Positions 1 through 9,570 of a stretch of DNA of 64,000 nt are shown piece by piece. A model generated the notes under the pieces. The model searched no databases, was not told the DNA's origin, and was given only the letters and a program-made list of their open reading frames with translations. The DNA is from Evansella cellulosilytica DSM 2522 (lineage in GTDB: Bacteria > Bacillota > Bacilli > Bacillales > Salisediminibacteriaceae). Position numbers and translations under genes: made by a program. The stretch is from contig NC_014829.1 in NCBI RefSeq assembly GCF_000177235.2, positions 186,001 through 250,000 of the forward strand. The letters are read 5' to 3'. Positions within the stretch are counted from its first letter, which is position 1. Each line of letters begins with the position of its first letter.

Positions 1-8
1 CTATTCAT
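1..8 (-). CDS. Start of a leftward gene cut by the window edge
   Basis: Only the start codon (ATG on the minus strand, 6-8) and the next bases are inside the window. A strong ribosome binding site AAAGGAGG lies at 17-24, eight bases from the ATG. The gene is divergent from sigW. Its product cannot be judged from this fragment. Confidence 0.5.
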
Positions 9-143
9 ATATAGAACCTCCTTTGTTGTCATCAGTTCCGCTATTATAGACATTCTACCCCATGTGCGTCGTAATAAAACATCACATTATTTTTGAAAAA
101 ATATGGTATTTTTTTTTGACAATGCTAAAATGAAGATAATGTT

Positions 144-170
144 TGAAACCTTTTATAGGTTGTTTTCGTA
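144..170 (+). promoter_or_regulatory. SigW-type promoter upstream of sigW
   Basis: TGAAAC at 144-149 and CGTA at 167-170 match the ECF SigW -35 and -10 consensus, with a 17-base spacer. The site lies 35 bases before the sigW start, as expected for the autoregulated sigW-rsiW promoter of Bacillus. Confidence 0.8.
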
Positions 171-204
171 TAGGAGATAACCGCAGCAGAGTGGGGGTTT
201 ATAT

Positions 205-768
205 ATGGATGCGGTTGTAAAAAAAATAGTTATAGAAGTAAAGAAAGGTAATCAACAAGCTTTCTCAGAGCTAGTTGAGCTATATAAAGATAAAGTTTAT
301 CAAATTGCATATCGAATGCTAGGGAATGTGCATGAGGCGCAGGATGTTGCTCAAGAAGCGTTTTTACGTGCATATGTGAATATTGAGTCGTATGATACAA
401 ATAGGAAGTTTTCAACTTGGCTTTTTAGGATTGCAACAAACTTAGCTATCGATAGAATTAGAAAGAAGAAACCAGATTTTCATCTCGAAGATAAAGTGGC
501 GGGGACAGAGGATTTAGATTATTATTCTCAATTTGCTACAGAGGATAAATTACCAGAAGAAAAGGTTGTCCAATACGAAACACAAGATTGGGTACAAAAA
601 GAAATTATGGCTTTACCACCGAAGTATCGATCAGCTATCATTTTGAAATATATAGAAGATCTTTCTTTAAAGGAGATTAGTAATATTTTGAACCTACCCG
701 TTGCTACAGTGAAAACGAGGATTCATCGAGGTAGGGAAGCATTAAGGAAACGGCTACGAGAAACTTGA
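205..768 (+). CDS. sigW: ECF RNA polymerase sigma factor SigW
   Basis: Extracytoplasmic-function sigma factor controlling the cell-envelope and antimicrobial-stress regulon. The 187-residue protein has a region 2 at about residues 20-90 (AYRMLGNVHEAQDVAQEAF, then the FSTWLFRIATNLAIDRIRKK recognition segment) and a region 4 helix-turn-helix at about 135-180 (LPPKYRSAIILKYIEDLSLKEIS). The length is that of Bacillus SigW. The ATG follows a GGGGG ribosome binding site. It is followed after 21 bases by the gene for its anti-sigma factor and preceded by a SigW-type promoter, so it is probably autoregulated. The downstream order cdaA-cdaR-glmM-glmS is that of Bacillus subtilis, which makes the assignment secure. 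Confidence 0.95.
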   Translation: MDAVVKKIVIEVKKGNQQAFSELVELYKDKVYQIAYRMLGNVHEAQDVAQEAFLRAYVNIESYDTNRKFSTWLFRIATNLAIDRIRKKKPDFHLEDKVAGTEDLDYYSQFATEDKLPEEKVVQYETQDWVQKEIMALPPKYRSAIILKYIEDLSLKEISNILNLPVATVKTRIHRGREALRKRLRET

Positions 769-789
769 GTCGAGAAAGGAAGATCAATA

Positions 790-1422
790 ATGGCTTGTAA
801 AAAAGATTATGCAGAACAAATACACCATTATTTAGATGAAGAGCTTACACTGTTAGAGAGAAAAAGGTTTGAAAGCCATATACAAAAATGTAGTGCTTGT
901 CATGCTCATGTTAGGGAACTTAGGAAGACGGAGGCAATTGTACAAAGTGCCTCTCATATAAAGGCGCCAGCAAATTTTACTGATAATGTCATGAGTCAGT
1001 TGCCAAAGCAATCGCAGAAAGCACGCTATAAAAACTGGATGAGAAAGCACCCATATATTATTACTGCTGCTACTTTCTTTTTAGTATTTATTGTGAGCTT
1101 AACTTCTATTTGGAATGACGGCGGAAAAGAAATTTCTGTAAAAGGCGATGGTCACTTCATAGTAGATGAGGAGCGAGGTGTCGTTATTATTCCTGAAGGA
1201 GAAACTATTTCTGGAGATATTACTGTCCGTAATGGAAATATAGAAATAAATGGAGAAGTGCTAGGTAATATAACTGTAATTAATGGAGAGCAATATTTAG
1301 CCTCAGCTGGTAGTGTTGCTGGTGAGATACAAGAAATAAATCAAGTGCTAGAGTGGATGTGGTTCCATACAAAGTCCTTTTTCTCTGAAGTACTAAATGT
1401 TATGAATGGTGATAAACAGTAA
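790..1422 (+). CDS. rsiW: Anti-sigma factor RsiW
   Basis: Membrane-anchored anti-sigma factor that sequesters SigW until stress triggers regulated proteolysis. The cytoplasmic N-terminus carries the zinc anti-sigma motif (H-x3-C-x2-C, HIQKCSACH at about residues 36-44). A single transmembrane segment lies at about 87-107 (IITAATFFLVFIVSLTSIW). The outer domain, about 115-190, is rich in short beta-type repeats with I/V-G-x-I-x-V spacing (GDITVRNGNIEINGEVLGNITV), resembling polymer-forming bactofilin-like repeats. B. subtilis RsiW is of similar length; the repeat-rich outer domain is a variant seen in some Bacillaceae. It is co-transcribed with sigW and followed by a terminator. Confidence 0.92.
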   Translation: MACKKDYAEQIHHYLDEELTLLERKRFESHIQKCSACHAHVRELRKTEAIVQSASHIKAPANFTDNVMSQLPKQSQKARYKNWMRKHPYIITAATFFLVFIVSLTSIWNDGGKEISVKGDGHFIVDEERGVVIIPEGETISGDITVRNGNIEINGEVLGNITVINGEQYLASAGSVAGEIQEINQVLEWMWFHTKSFFSEVLNVMNGDKQ

Positions 1423-1442
1423 TGAGATAAAAAATATATTTT

Positions 1443-1478
1443 GACCTTTTTGAGCATCGCTCGAAAAGGTCTTTTCTT
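1443..1478 (+). terminator. Rho-independent terminator after rsiW
   Basis: The stem GACCTTTTTGAGC / GCTCGAAAAGGTC with a three-base loop is followed by TTTTCTT. It separates sigW-rsiW from cdaA. A TATAAT -10 box at 1491-1496 then starts the next transcript. Confidence 0.9.
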
Positions 1479-1565
1479 ATAAAATTATGATATAATGTTA
1501 AAGTTAATGGTAATGAGGGAAGAAATATATTAGATAAGGACCTAAAATTACTTGGGGGAAATGCG

Positions 1566-2396
1566 ATGTTAGGAAGTATTTTTGAAAATATCTCATTATT
1601 AGATTTACTAGTTGTTGTCATTGATATATTATTAGTGGCTTATGTTATATACAAATTAATTAATGTAATACGAGGCACTAGGGCAGTCCAGCTTCTGAAA
1701 GGGATAACTGTAATCTTAGTGGTCTGGTTTTTAAGTAGGCAATTTGGATTTATAACACTTGAGTGGATTATGCAACAAGCTGTCGTCTATGGTCTACTTG
1801 CAATTATTATTATATTCCAGCCTGAGCTTAGACGAGCACTAGAACAAATTGGTAGAGGTCGTTTTTTTTCAAAAGGCTCCACAGCTGAAGAGGAAGATGT
1901 TAAGAAAAATATAGAGCATATTGTGAAAGCTGCAAATTACATGGGGAAGCGTCGAATTGGTGCTTTAATCTCGATCGAAAAGGAAACGGGAATGAACGAC
2001 TATGTTGAGACTGGGATAACGATGAACGCTCACCTCACTTCAGAGCTATTAATCAATGTATTTATTCCAAACACTCCGCTTCACGATGGTGCTGTCATTA
2101 TTAAGAATAATGAAATTATGGCTGCAGGATGCTATTTACCTTTGTCAGAAAATCCTTTTATATCAAAAGAATTAGGAACGCGGCACCGCGCCGCTTTAGG
2201 TGTTAGTGAAGTAACAGATAGTGTTACGTTAGTTGTGTCTGAGGAAACTGGTGGTATTTCTGTTACGAAAAATGGAGAATTACATCGCAACTTAGATGAG
2301 GATGCGTTAAGAACGTTACTCGAAAATGATTTACTAAACGTAGATCAAACGAAGTCTACTTCTCGCTGGCAGTGGGGAGGTAAGAAAAATGGATAA
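1566..2396 (+). CDS. cdaA: Membrane-bound diadenylate cyclase CdaA
   Basis: Makes cyclic di-AMP from two ATP molecules; essential for potassium and cell-wall homeostasis in Firmicutes. Three N-terminal membrane segments fill about residues 10-85. The DAC domain follows with both signature motifs: DGA (NTPLHDGAVII, about residue 173) and RHR (GTRHRAALG, about 206). The length, 276 residues, is typical. The stop codon overlaps the start of cdaR by eight bases, so the two are translationally coupled. A plausible -10 (TATAAT, 1491-1496) lies about 70 bases upstream. This is the conserved c-di-AMP / peptidoglycan precursor module cdaA-cdaR-glmM-glmS. Confidence 0.96.
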   Translation: MLGSIFENISLLDLLVVVIDILLVAYVIYKLINVIRGTRAVQLLKGITVILVVWFLSRQFGFITLEWIMQQAVVYGLLAIIIIFQPELRRALEQIGRGRFFSKGSTAEEEDVKKNIEHIVKAANYMGKRRIGALISIEKETGMNDYVETGITMNAHLTSELLINVFIPNTPLHDGAVIIKNNEIMAAGCYLPLSENPFISKELGTRHRAALGVSEVTDSVTLVVSEETGGISVTKNGELHRNLDEDALRTLLENDLLNVDQTKSTSRWQWGGKKNG

Positions 2397-3708
2397 ATGG
2401 TTTAATAATTCGTGGGTGTTAAAAGGCGTGTCCCTCCTTATAGCCATGATGCTATTTTTAGTTGTAAATATGGATAGGCAACCAACCCAAACAGGTGGAT
2501 TACCTGGAATTACAAATGGGCAGCGTGTAATAGAGGAACTAGACCTAACTGTTTATTATGATGAGGATACGCATGTTGTGACAGAGGCACCAGAACATGT
2601 TCAAGTAACATTAAGAGGTCCACAAAATATTTTAACGCTTTTAGCTCTAGAAAGACAAAGCTACGAAGTATTTGTTGATGTTAGAGGGAAGGAACCTGGA
2701 GTACATTATGAGCGAGTGCAGCATAGAGATTTTCATAAAGATTTAAATGTTTCTATTAATCCTCCCACAGTACGGATTACAATCCAAGAGAAGCAAACCG
2801 TTTCACTTCCAGTTGAAGTTGATATTATCAACGAGGGTGAAGTAGGAGAGGGTTATAGCATAGGTACGCCGACTGTTTCTCCATCTAATGTAGATATTAC
2901 CGCGGCGCAAGGCGTTATTGAGCAAATCGCAAGTGTTCGGGCGGTAGTCGATGTAGCTGGAAGAGATGCGACGTTCCAATCTGCAACGAGTGTTATAGTG
3001 CTAGATCAAAATGGTAATGAAATGAATGTTAATACTGACCCACCTGCTGTTGAGGTAACTGTACCAATAACTGCGCCAAATAAAGAAGTACCTGTGCGAA
3101 TTGAGAGAGAAGGTGAGTTACCGGAAGGAATTGCGGTTGAGTCGATAACAGCAGAGCCAAGCACTATTACCGTATTTGGTCCAGTTTCTATCATAAACGA
3201 CATTTCGTTTATTGATGGTGTAAAAGTTGATCTAAGTAATATCACTGAAAGTACATCTTTTGAAGTTGATGTACAAGCACCAAATGGTGTGGAACGTATT
3301 GCGCCTGAAACGATTACAATAACCATTGAAGTGACGCAAGAAGAAGAGAGAGAGTTTTCTAACTTTGAGATTGATGTAGTAGGGGTTCCCGAAGGTAACA
3401 ATTATGCGTTTATCGAACCAGAAGAAGGCATGCTAGATATCTCCATTTTGGGCAGTAGAAATGTTTTAGACAGAGTGAGTCGAACCGATATACAGTTATA
3501 CGTTGACTTAAACGATTTATCTGATGGAGAGCACGATGTTCCGTTACAGTTCAATGGTCCACAAGGTGTTAGAATTGATCCTAATATCATGAATAGTGTT
3601 CGTCTCGTCATCTATGATGAGGATGAAGAGCCATTCGTCGAGGAACCTGTTCAAGGGGAAAATACGAGTGAAGAAATAGAAGGAGAACAAGAAGAAAACA
3701 CAACATAG
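2389..3708 (+). CDS. cdaR: CdaA regulatory protein CdaR (YbbR repeats)
   Basis: Extracytoplasmic regulator that binds CdaA and tunes c-di-AMP production. One N-terminal membrane anchor lies at about residues 9-26 (VLKGVSLLIAMMLFLVVN). It is followed by four YbbR-type beta domains, recognisable by repeated P-x-x-V-x-V-T endings near residues 70, 150, 230 and 310. The acidic C-terminal tail, about 405-439, is rich in E and Q, as often seen in proteins of salt- or alkali-adapted bacilli. The start overlaps cdaA by eight bases. The 439-residue length fits a four-repeat YbbR protein. Confidence 0.93.
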   Translation: MDKWFNNSWVLKGVSLLIAMMLFLVVNMDRQPTQTGGLPGITNGQRVIEELDLTVYYDEDTHVVTEAPEHVQVTLRGPQNILTLLALERQSYEVFVDVRGKEPGVHYERVQHRDFHKDLNVSINPPTVRITIQEKQTVSLPVEVDIINEGEVGEGYSIGTPTVSPSNVDITAAQGVIEQIASVRAVVDVAGRDATFQSATSVIVLDQNGNEMNVNTDPPAVEVTVPITAPNKEVPVRIEREGELPEGIAVESITAEPSTITVFGPVSIINDISFIDGVKVDLSNITESTSFEVDVQAPNGVERIAPETITITIEVTQEEEREFSNFEIDVVGVPEGNNYAFIEPEEGMLDISILGSRNVLDRVSRTDIQLYVDLNDLSDGEHDVPLQFNGPQGVRIDPNIMNSVRLVIYDEDEEPFVEEPVQGENTSEEIEGEQEENTT

Positions 3709-3773
3709 ATGCATCTATTTACTATTTGAATAGGATTTAAAGGATGAATGAAAAATCTTAAGGAGAGATATAC

Positions 3774-5135
3774 ATGGGAAAGTTTTTCGGAACAGATGGT
3801 GTGAGAGGAGTAGCTAACAAAGAATTGACACCTGAGCTCGCATTTAAACTAGGTCGTTATGGAGGATATGTTTTAACAAAAGAACGTAATAAACCGAAAA
3901 TATTGATTGGAAGAGATACAAGAATTTCCGGTCATATGTTAGAAGGTGCCTTAGTTGCTGGCCTACTCTCCATTGGTGCAGAAGTAATGCGATTAGGAGT
4001 AATTTCAACACCAGGAGTAGCATTTTTAACAAAGGCTTTAAGTGCAGATGCTGGTGTAATGATTTCTGCCTCACATAATCCTGTAGAAGATAACGGTATT
4101 AAATTTTTTGGTTCTGATGGATTTAAGCTCCTTGATAGTCAAGAGGAAGAAATCGAAAAGCTACTACAGACAGAAGACAATTTGGAAGATGATTTACCAA
4201 GACCAGTTGGTGGAGATATTGGCCAAGTAAACGATTATTTTGAAGGTGGCCAAAAGTATTTACAGTTTTTAAAGCAAACAGTACAAGAGGATTTTTCTGG
4301 ATTAAAAATTGCGCTAGATTGCGCCCATGGTTCTGCATCGCCATTAGCAACACACTTATTTGCAGATTTAGAAGCGGAGCAAATTTGTACGATTGGCTCT
4401 TCACCAAATGGCGTTAATATTAATGATCAAGTAGGATCTACACACCCTGAAGCGCTCGTTTCTCTTGTTTTAGAAAAAGGAGCGGACATAGGTCTCGCAT
4501 TTGACGGCGATGCTGACAGATTAATTGCAGTCGATGAAAAAGGAAATGTCATTGATGGCGATCAAATTATGTATATTTGCGCAAAATACTATAAAGAACA
4601 AGGGCGTTTGAGCCATAATACAGTTGTCACAACGGTGATGAGTAATATTGGTTTTTATAAAGCGCTAGAAAATATTGGCGTCCAAACGAAGCAAACAGCT
4701 GTTGGCGATCGTTATGTTATGGAAGAAATGCGTAAAGGTGGATATAACATTGGTGGTGAACAATCTGGCCATATTATTTTCTTAGATTATGCAACGACCG
4801 GAGACGGACTCCTTTCAGCTATACAGTTATGTAGTATATTAAAGGCTTCTGGTAAACCATTGTCTGAATTAGCCAGTGAAATGCCGAAATACCCGCAAAA
4901 GCTTGTAAATGTACGCGTAGCAGATAAGCATGCATTAACAACAAATGAAGTAATAGCGGCTGAAATTGATATCGTAGAAGCAGAAATGAATGGGGAAGGT
5001 CGTATTTTAGTGCGCCCTTCTGGAACGGAACCATTAGTAAGAGTGATGGCAGAAGCCCCAACGGAAGAGTTATGCGATAAATACGTAGATAAAATTGTTG
5101 CTGTTGTTCAAAGAGAGTTAGGGACAGCGGAATAA
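3774..5135 (+). CDS. glmM: Phosphoglucosamine mutase GlmM
   Basis: Interconverts glucosamine-6-phosphate and glucosamine-1-phosphate on the way to UDP-N-acetylglucosamine. The active-site phosphoserine loop ISASHNP lies at about residues 98-104, and the metal-binding loop DGDADR at about 241-246. The C-terminal phosphate-binding loop [12 protein letters not shown] is at about 413. At 453 residues the length is standard. The start follows an AAGGAGAG ribosome binding site, 65 bases after cdaR, and a strong terminator follows. It lies in the c-di-AMP operon, where CdaA, CdaR and GlmM are known to form a complex. Confidence 0.97.
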   Translation: MGKFFGTDGVRGVANKELTPELAFKLGRYGGYVLTKERNKPKILIGRDTRISGHMLEGALVAGLLSIGAEVMRLGVISTPGVAFLTKALSADAGVMISASHNPVEDNGIKFFGSDGFKLLDSQEEEIEKLLQTEDNLEDDLPRPVGGDIGQVNDYFEGGQKYLQFLKQTVQEDFSGLKIALDCAHGSASPLATHLFADLEAEQICTIGSSPNGVNINDQVGSTHPEALVSLVLEKGADIGLAFDGDADRLIAVDEKGNVIDGDQIMYICAKYYKEQGRLSHNTVVTTVMSNIGFYKALENIGVQTKQTAVGDRYVMEEMRKGGYNIGGEQSGHIIFLDYATTGDGLLSAIQLCSILKASGKPLSELASEMPKYPQKLVNVRVADKHALTTNEVIAAEIDIVEAEMNGEGRILVRPSGTEPLVRVMAEAPTEELCDKYVDKIVAVVQRELGTAE

Positions 5136-5144
5136 AAAAGATAC

Positions 5145-5190
5145 ATGCATGGATAGCACGGCATTTGCTATCCATGCATATTTTAATTTT
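5145..5190 (+). terminator. Terminator after glmM
   Basis: Perfect 14-bp stem ATGCATGGATAGCA / TGCTATCCATGCAT (5145-5158 and 5166-5179) with a seven-base loop, followed by an interrupted T-run. It separates glmM from the glmS leader. Confidence 0.9.
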
Positions 5191-5291
5191 GTAAACAGCT
5201 TTTATGGGAGAAGCATTAATATTATTGTCGCTTCACTCGTATATTGATATTGGAGGTGATGGGGAAAACGGTAAATAACTGTAAATTGTCA

Positions 5292-5321
5292 TTGACCAAG
5301 TTTCTTTTATTGTAGTATGCT
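5292..5321 (+). promoter_or_regulatory. Probable vegetative promoter of glmS
   Basis: TTGACC at 5292-5297 and TATGCT at 5316-5321 with an 18-base spacer resemble a SigA promoter. It lies about 50 bases before the ribozyme core. Confidence 0.5.
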
Positions 5322-5370
5322 AAATAAGATTCAAGAAGGAAGGAGGATAGTAGCGACAAATTAAAAACTT

Positions 5371-5530
5371 TAAAGCGCCTGGACTATCTGTACGGACGGA
5401 AACACAGATAGTTGACGAGGAGGAGGTTTATCGAAGATTTCGGCGGATGCCTCCCGGTTGAATCATCGCAACCGAAAGCAATTACCTAAAACGAAAAGGT
5501 GACTTTTCGAACAAAAGTAATTGTAATGAT
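5371..5530 (+). promoter_or_regulatory. glmS ribozyme (GlcN6P-sensing self-cleaving leader)
   Basis: The leader carries the conserved glmS ribozyme core: AGCGCC at the cleavage site (cut expected between A5374 and G5375), the GACGAGGAGGAGGTTTATCG block, TTCGGCGGATGCCTCCCGG, and the P3/P4 part with AACCGAAAGC and a GTGACTTTTCG hairpin. In the known mechanism glucosamine-6-phosphate is the cofactor for cleavage, and the cut mRNA is degraded, lowering GlmS. A further hairpin (GGGCAAG / CTTGCCC, about 5576-5600) sits between the ribozyme and the glmS ribosome binding site. Confidence 0.95.
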
Positions 5531-5622
5531 GATAAAAGTTAGCAGCAAAGAAAATAATACAGAATATAAAGAGTGGGGCAAGAAGCCCCGTTTCTTGCCC
5601 TGCTAAGGGAGGAAATAAAAGC

Positions 5623-7425
5623 ATGTGTGGAATTGTAGGTTATGTTGGAACAGAAGATGCAAAAGAGATATTATTACGAGGATTAGAAAAGTTAGAATAT
5701 AGAGGATACGACTCAGCAGGCTTAGCAATTGTGAACGAAGAGGGCGTACACGTTTATAAAGAAAAAGGACGTATAGCAACGCTTCGTGAAGTAGTTGATT
5801 CAAGTGAAGATGGTCAAATCGGAATTGGCCATACTCGCTGGGCAACACACGGTGTTCCTAGTCAATTGAATGCTCACCCTCATCAAAGTGCTAACAGACG
5901 ATATACAATCGTGCACAACGGTGTCATTGAAAACTATGCACAGCTTCAAAAAGAATATCTTCAAGACGTAGCATTAGCGAGTGACACTGACACAGAGATT
6001 ATTGTTCAGCTCGTTGAGCGCTTTGCAAATGAGGGTTTAAATACGGAAGCGGCGTTTCGAAAGACATTAAGCCTTTTAAAGGGGTCTTATGCAACGGCTT
6101 TATTAGACAACGAAGATGCGGAAACGATTTACGTTGGCAAAAATAAAAGTCCATTATTAGTTGGTTTGGCAGATGGTGTCAACGTAGTAGCTAGTGATGC
6201 TATGGCGATGCTTCAAGTAACGAACGAATTTGTTGAGCTAATGGATAAGGAGATTGTTGTCGTCACCCGTGAAAGTGTCACAATTAAAGACCTGGATGGA
6301 ACGGTAACTTCGCGTGACTCTTATATTGCTGAGCTCGATGCGAGTGACATTGAAAAAGGAACGTATCCACATTATATGCTAAAAGAAATTGATGAGCAGC
6401 CATACGTTATACGTAACATCATTTCTAAATATAAAACAGAGGATGAGACGATTAAGCTTGATGAAGATATTCGCCAAGCAATGCTAGGTGCAGATCGTAT
6501 TTATATTATTGCAGCAGGAACTAGTAACCATGCAGGATTAGTTGGTAAACAGCTTATAGAGCGCATTGCTAACAAACCAGTAGAGGTGCACATTGCAAGT
6601 GAGTTTTTATATAACATGCCAATAGTAAGTGAAAAACCACTCTTTATTTTCATTTCGCAAAGTGGGGAAACAGCAGATAGCCGTGGTGTATTAGTGAATG
6701 TGAAAGAAATGGGCCATAAAGCGTTAACGATAACGAACGTACCTGGTTCAACGCTTTCCCGTGAAGCGGATTACACATTACACACGTATGCTGGTCCTGA
6801 AATTGCGGTTGCTTCCACAAAAGCATATACAGCACAAATGGCTGTATTAGCAATCCTTGCTGTAGATACAGCAAGAGCAGCTGGGATCGACATGAATTTC
6901 GATCCACTACAAGAGCTTGCGATCGTAGCAAATGCAATGGAAGTGTTGACAGATCAAAAGGAAAAAATGGAGCAAATTGCCCGTGACTATTTAAGTGTAA
7001 CTCGTAACTGCTTCTTTATCGGGCGTGCTGCCGATTACTTTGTGTGTCTTGAAGGCGCACTAAAGTTAAAGGAAATTTCCTATATTCAAGCGGAAGGCTT
7101 TGCAGGCGGGGAATTGAAGCACGGAACGATTGCTTTAATAGAAGAAGGAACACCAGTAATCGGTTTAGCGACACAGGAGCACGTAAACTTAAGTATACGT
7201 GGAAACATGAAAGAAGTTGTAGCACGTGGAGCTTCACCATGTATGATTAGTATGGAAGGCTTAAACGATGAAGACGATCAATTAGTCATTCCAAAAGTAC
7301 ACGAATACCTCACACCACTAGTGACAGTAATTCCACTACAGCTTCTATCGTACTACGCAGCATTACACCGCGAGTGCGACGTTGATAAGCCACGTAACTT
7401 AGCAAAATCAGTGACAGTGGAATAA
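5623..7425 (+). CDS. glmS: Glutamine-fructose-6-phosphate aminotransferase GlmS
   Basis: First step of hexosamine synthesis: fructose-6-phosphate plus glutamine gives glucosamine-6-phosphate plus glutamate. The N-terminal glutaminase begins MCGIVGYVG with Cys2 as nucleophile (residues 1-220). Two SIS sugar-isomerase domains follow (SQSGETADS at about 347; the [10 protein letters not shown] region at about 464). The C-terminus [13 protein letters not shown] is the conserved GlmS tail. The 600-residue length is standard. The gene end doubles as the binding target of TnsD-type transposition proteins, and a Tn7-like end begins about 33 bases after the stop, so the gene remains intact next to the island. 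Confidence 0.98.
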   Translation: MCGIVGYVGTEDAKEILLRGLEKLEYRGYDSAGLAIVNEEGVHVYKEKGRIATLREVVDSSEDGQIGIGHTRWATHGVPSQLNAHPHQSANRRYTIVHNGVIENYAQLQKEYLQDVALASDTDTEIIVQLVERFANEGLNTEAAFRKTLSLLKGSYATALLDNEDAETIYVGKNKSPLLVGLADGVNVVASDAMAMLQVTNEFVELMDKEIVVVTRESVTIKDLDGTVTSRDSYIAELDASDIEKGTYPHYMLKEIDEQPYVIRNIISKYKTEDETIKLDEDIRQAMLGADRIYIIAAGTSNHAGLVGKQLIERIANKPVEVHIASEFLYNMPIVSEKPLFIFISQSGETADSRGVLVNVKEMGHKALTITNVPGSTLSREADYTLHTYAGPEIAVASTKAYTAQMAVLAILAVDTARAAGIDMNFDPLQELAIVANAMEVLTDQKEKMEQIARDYLSVTRNCFFIGRAADYFVCLEGALKLKEISYIQAEGFAGGELKHGTIALIEEGTPVIGLATQEHVNLSIRGNMKEVVARGASPCMISMEGLNDEDDQLVIPKVHEYLTPLVTVIPLQLLSYYAALHRECDVDKPRNLAKSVTVE

Positions 7426-7457
7426 TAGGTGTAACAAACAGGTTATTGTTATCCCCC
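7426..7457 (+). other. attTn7-type insertion point downstream of glmS
   Basis: Between the glmS stop (7423-7425) and the first transposon-like TGT end at 7458 there are 32 bases ending in TATCCCCC. In E. coli, Tn7 inserts about 25 bp after glmS, duplicating five bases. The CCCCC at 7453-7457 may be such a duplication; it recurs before the second copy of the end at 62156-62160. Placement is solid, but the exact duplicated bases are inferred. Confidence 0.7.
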
Positions 7458-7515
7458 TGTCTTATTCTCTTTCCCCACGCTAAAAAGTCGGTACCTACTG
7501 CTAAATAGTTGGTAT
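7458..7515 (+). other. Putative Tn7-like terminal sequence with two TnsB-type sites
   Basis: After TGTCTTATTC come two imperfect repeats, GCTAAAAAGTCGGTAC (7479-7494) and GCTAAATAGTTGGTAT (7500-7515), exactly 21 bp apart. Tn7-family ends begin TGT and carry several roughly 20-bp TnsB binding sites, so this reads as an element end. The same array recurs at 62161-62218. No inverted partner was found inside the window. Confidence 0.6.
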
Positions 7516-7590
7516 TACGGAGGGAAGAGCGGGGGAGGAAGAACAAAGAGACAATCACGTTAATTCAATCGTTAAATTAATACAAACTCA

Positions 7591-7623
7591 GGCTGGATCC
7601 AATACAGGTCCAGTCTTTTTCTT
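7591..7623 (+). terminator. Terminator of the CTGGATC family inside the end module
   Basis: CTGGATCC / GGTCCAG stem with a short AT loop and a T-rich tail. Related hairpins follow cargo genes at 9390, 10189 and 15002, and the copy recurs at about 62294. Confidence 0.7.
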
Positions 7624-8255
7624 TTATCCAGTCTACCTTTAATCCCTTGTCCAATAAGGGTTTCAGCGGTATTTCAACTCATAGAACCGTAGGATATTCA
7701 ATCTCTATTCAGTGTGTTTCCTAACTACAAAGCCAACTTAGATTAGCTGCATTTCCTTTCTTTTCTCCTAATTCTTCTCTCCATTACGGAACATCTTAAT
7801 AACATTGTCCGAATATTCCGTACAACCCAGAACAGAAAAAAGAGGGAAAAATGGCGAAAAACAAGCCTTTTGAGGGAACAACTTATTAGCAGAATAGAAT
7901 GAAGAAAAAAGGCGAGATAAGAGGGGTGGGACTTAGAGTAGCAAGGGTTTGAGGGGAGTGAGGAGGAGAGAGGGGATGGGGAAAGACTTTTTAGCAGGGG
8001 AATATAGTAGAAGGAAGAAAAGGAGAGTACAGAAGAAAGATGAAAGAGAGATTACTTAAAAGATTTGGGTTGATTATTATTTCTAATGATTTGCACACTA
8101 GGGTTGTTATAATAGATGCAGGAAGAACATTGTCACAGGAGGTAAAAGCAAAGGCATTGAAGTGAAAGATGATGAACGGACGAATAAAGAAAAGTTTGGT
8201 GGAAATATTGCTCACTATATTTATTTCTTGGACTATAAAGTAAAGGGGGATCGTA

Positions 8256-9377
8256 ATGGATTATTCTCACATTTATCATTTTATTGCCTCTGAAGGAGGC
8301 GTAACCAACATAGAAAAAAAGTACATATTGTATTATGACGAAACTAATAATCCTCGTACTTTTAGATTGACAGATGATGGGTTTAACGTTAATGAACACG
8401 AATTCTTTATTTTAGGTGGAATTGGCTTTGAACCAGATAAGACTGCTTCTGATGATGATATTGATGAACTATTTTCTGAATTTCAATTACAGGGAAATAC
8501 AAGTGAAGTTAAATTTAAGCACATTCGTCATAATGCACAGGACTTTTTATCTTTGTTATCAAAACCGAGAGTAACTACTCTTATTGAGTGGCTTTACGAA
8601 AAACAGTACCCAATCCATTACTCTTATGTTGATAATTTTTATTACACAATCGTTGATATAGTGGATTCAATGAATGAGTCATGGTTTGGTGGACCAGATT
8701 TAAATAGAGAAGTGAAAAACCGACTTTATTCATTGATTAAAGATAATCATGATTGGTTTGTAAGTTTGCTAATTGAGTTAGACTATCCCAACATTAAGAA
8801 TCACAAAATGTTTGTCGAGAAACTTGTAGATTGGATATGGTCTGTAAACATTGGGGATGATTTTTATCTTGAATATTTACGGCAATCACTAAAAAGTTAC
8901 AGAGATAAGCAACTGGTATTTCTGGAAGATAATGATGATAGGATTGCAATAACTGATTATTCTACTTTTTATGCCAATTTAATAGTTACTTACCCCAATG
9001 CAGACCATATTTTTGATCACGAGCTGTCTGTTGAGGAACTTTTGAACGCCAATCCAATAGAGTTATCAGGACATAAAGGTATAAACTATAAATTTGTAGA
9101 TTCAAAAGATGAACGTTTGGTGCAAGTATCTGATTTGATTGTAGGTGTTTTGCGTTATTGGATGGCTTTTTTAGAATCAGTTGTTAATATACAAAATTTA
9201 AGTGAAATATTGAATGGGCTTTCAGAAATACAAAAAGTCAAAATGAAAAAGTTTCAGGAAGTTTTGCTCCATTCTCTTGATATAAGTACTGGATTTAAGC
9301 ACGGAATTGGTAGCAATGAGTTTGAATTAAAGGTTAGCTTCTTTTTAGAATTTGATTTTACTTTTCAAAGTCAATAG
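8256..9377 (+). CDS. DUF3800-like protein
   Basis: Protein of 373 residues resembling the DUF3800 family, which has a predicted RNase H-like fold and is common in mobile and defence islands. The family-type N-terminal strand ILYYDETNN (about residues 24-32; usual form YxDES/T) and the C-terminal LVQVSDLIVGVLRYW (about 288-302; usual form QxADLxAG) are visible, both contributing acidic residues. The ATG follows AAAGGGGGA. It is the first gene after the end module and stands alone, ended by a CTGGGTCC-type hairpin. A short open stretch just upstream (about 8126-8293, another frame) may be a remnant. The function of the family is not established; an RNase or anti-phage role is inference. Confidence 0.6.
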   Translation: MDYSHIYHFIASEGGVTNIEKKYILYYDETNNPRTFRLTDDGFNVNEHEFFILGGIGFEPDKTASDDDIDELFSEFQLQGNTSEVKFKHIRHNAQDFLSLLSKPRVTTLIEWLYEKQYPIHYSYVDNFYYTIVDIVDSMNESWFGGPDLNREVKNRLYSLIKDNHDWFVSLLIELDYPNIKNHKMFVEKLVDWIWSVNIGDDFYLEYLRQSLKSYRDKQLVFLEDNDDRIAITDYSTFYANLIVTYPNADHIFDHELSVEELLNANPIELSGHKGINYKFVDSKDERLVQVSDLIVGVLRYWMAFLESVVNIQNLSEILNGLSEIQKVKMKKFQEVLLHSLDISTGFKHGIGSNEFELKVSFFLEFDFTFQSQ

Positions 9378-9389
9378 CAGAACTATCTC

Positions 9390-9419
9390 AAACTGGGTCC
9401 AGAACGGATTCAGTTTTTC
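9390..9419 (+). terminator. Terminator after the DUF3800-like gene
   Basis: AACTGGGTCC / GGATTCAGTT (two G-U pairs) followed by TTTTTCT. Same family as the hairpins at 7591, 10189 and 15002. Confidence 0.75.
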
Positions 9420-9485
9420 TAATTCACCCATAGTCTCCTATTCGTTATCTCTTAACTAGTTTCTAGTAGGCAGAAGAAATAGTTT

Positions 9486-9533
9486 ATATGTGACTTGGTA
9501 GGCAACCTTTTAATTCAAATGAATACTTAAAAT
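9486..9533 (+). promoter_or_regulatory. Shared island promoter element, copy 1
   Basis: GTGACTTGGTAGGCAACC runs into a T-stretch ending at 9511, with TAAAAT at 9528-9533. The distance between the CCTTTT block and the -10-like hexamer is 16 bases, the same as in copies 2 (10500) and 3 (41890). The element sits where a -35 box would be. Confidence 0.6.
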
Positions 9534-9570
9534 AGAGTTATAGATAGAAAAAAACTAGGAGGTATTTAAA

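Larger units (their letters stand above)
7450..8004 (+). repeat. 555-bp direct repeat, copy 1 (transposon end module)
   Basis: A stretch starting TATCCCCCTGTCTTATTC and ending GCAGGGGAATA recurs in the same orientation at 62153-62707; line-by-line reading shows no differences. It contains the putative TGT end with two TnsB-like sites, a terminator (7591-7623), a CTATTCAGTGTGTTTCC repeat (about 7706-7722) and a purine-rich tail. No coding sequence is evident. It is homologous in layout and partly in sequence to the module at 62709-63265. Confidence 0.9.
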
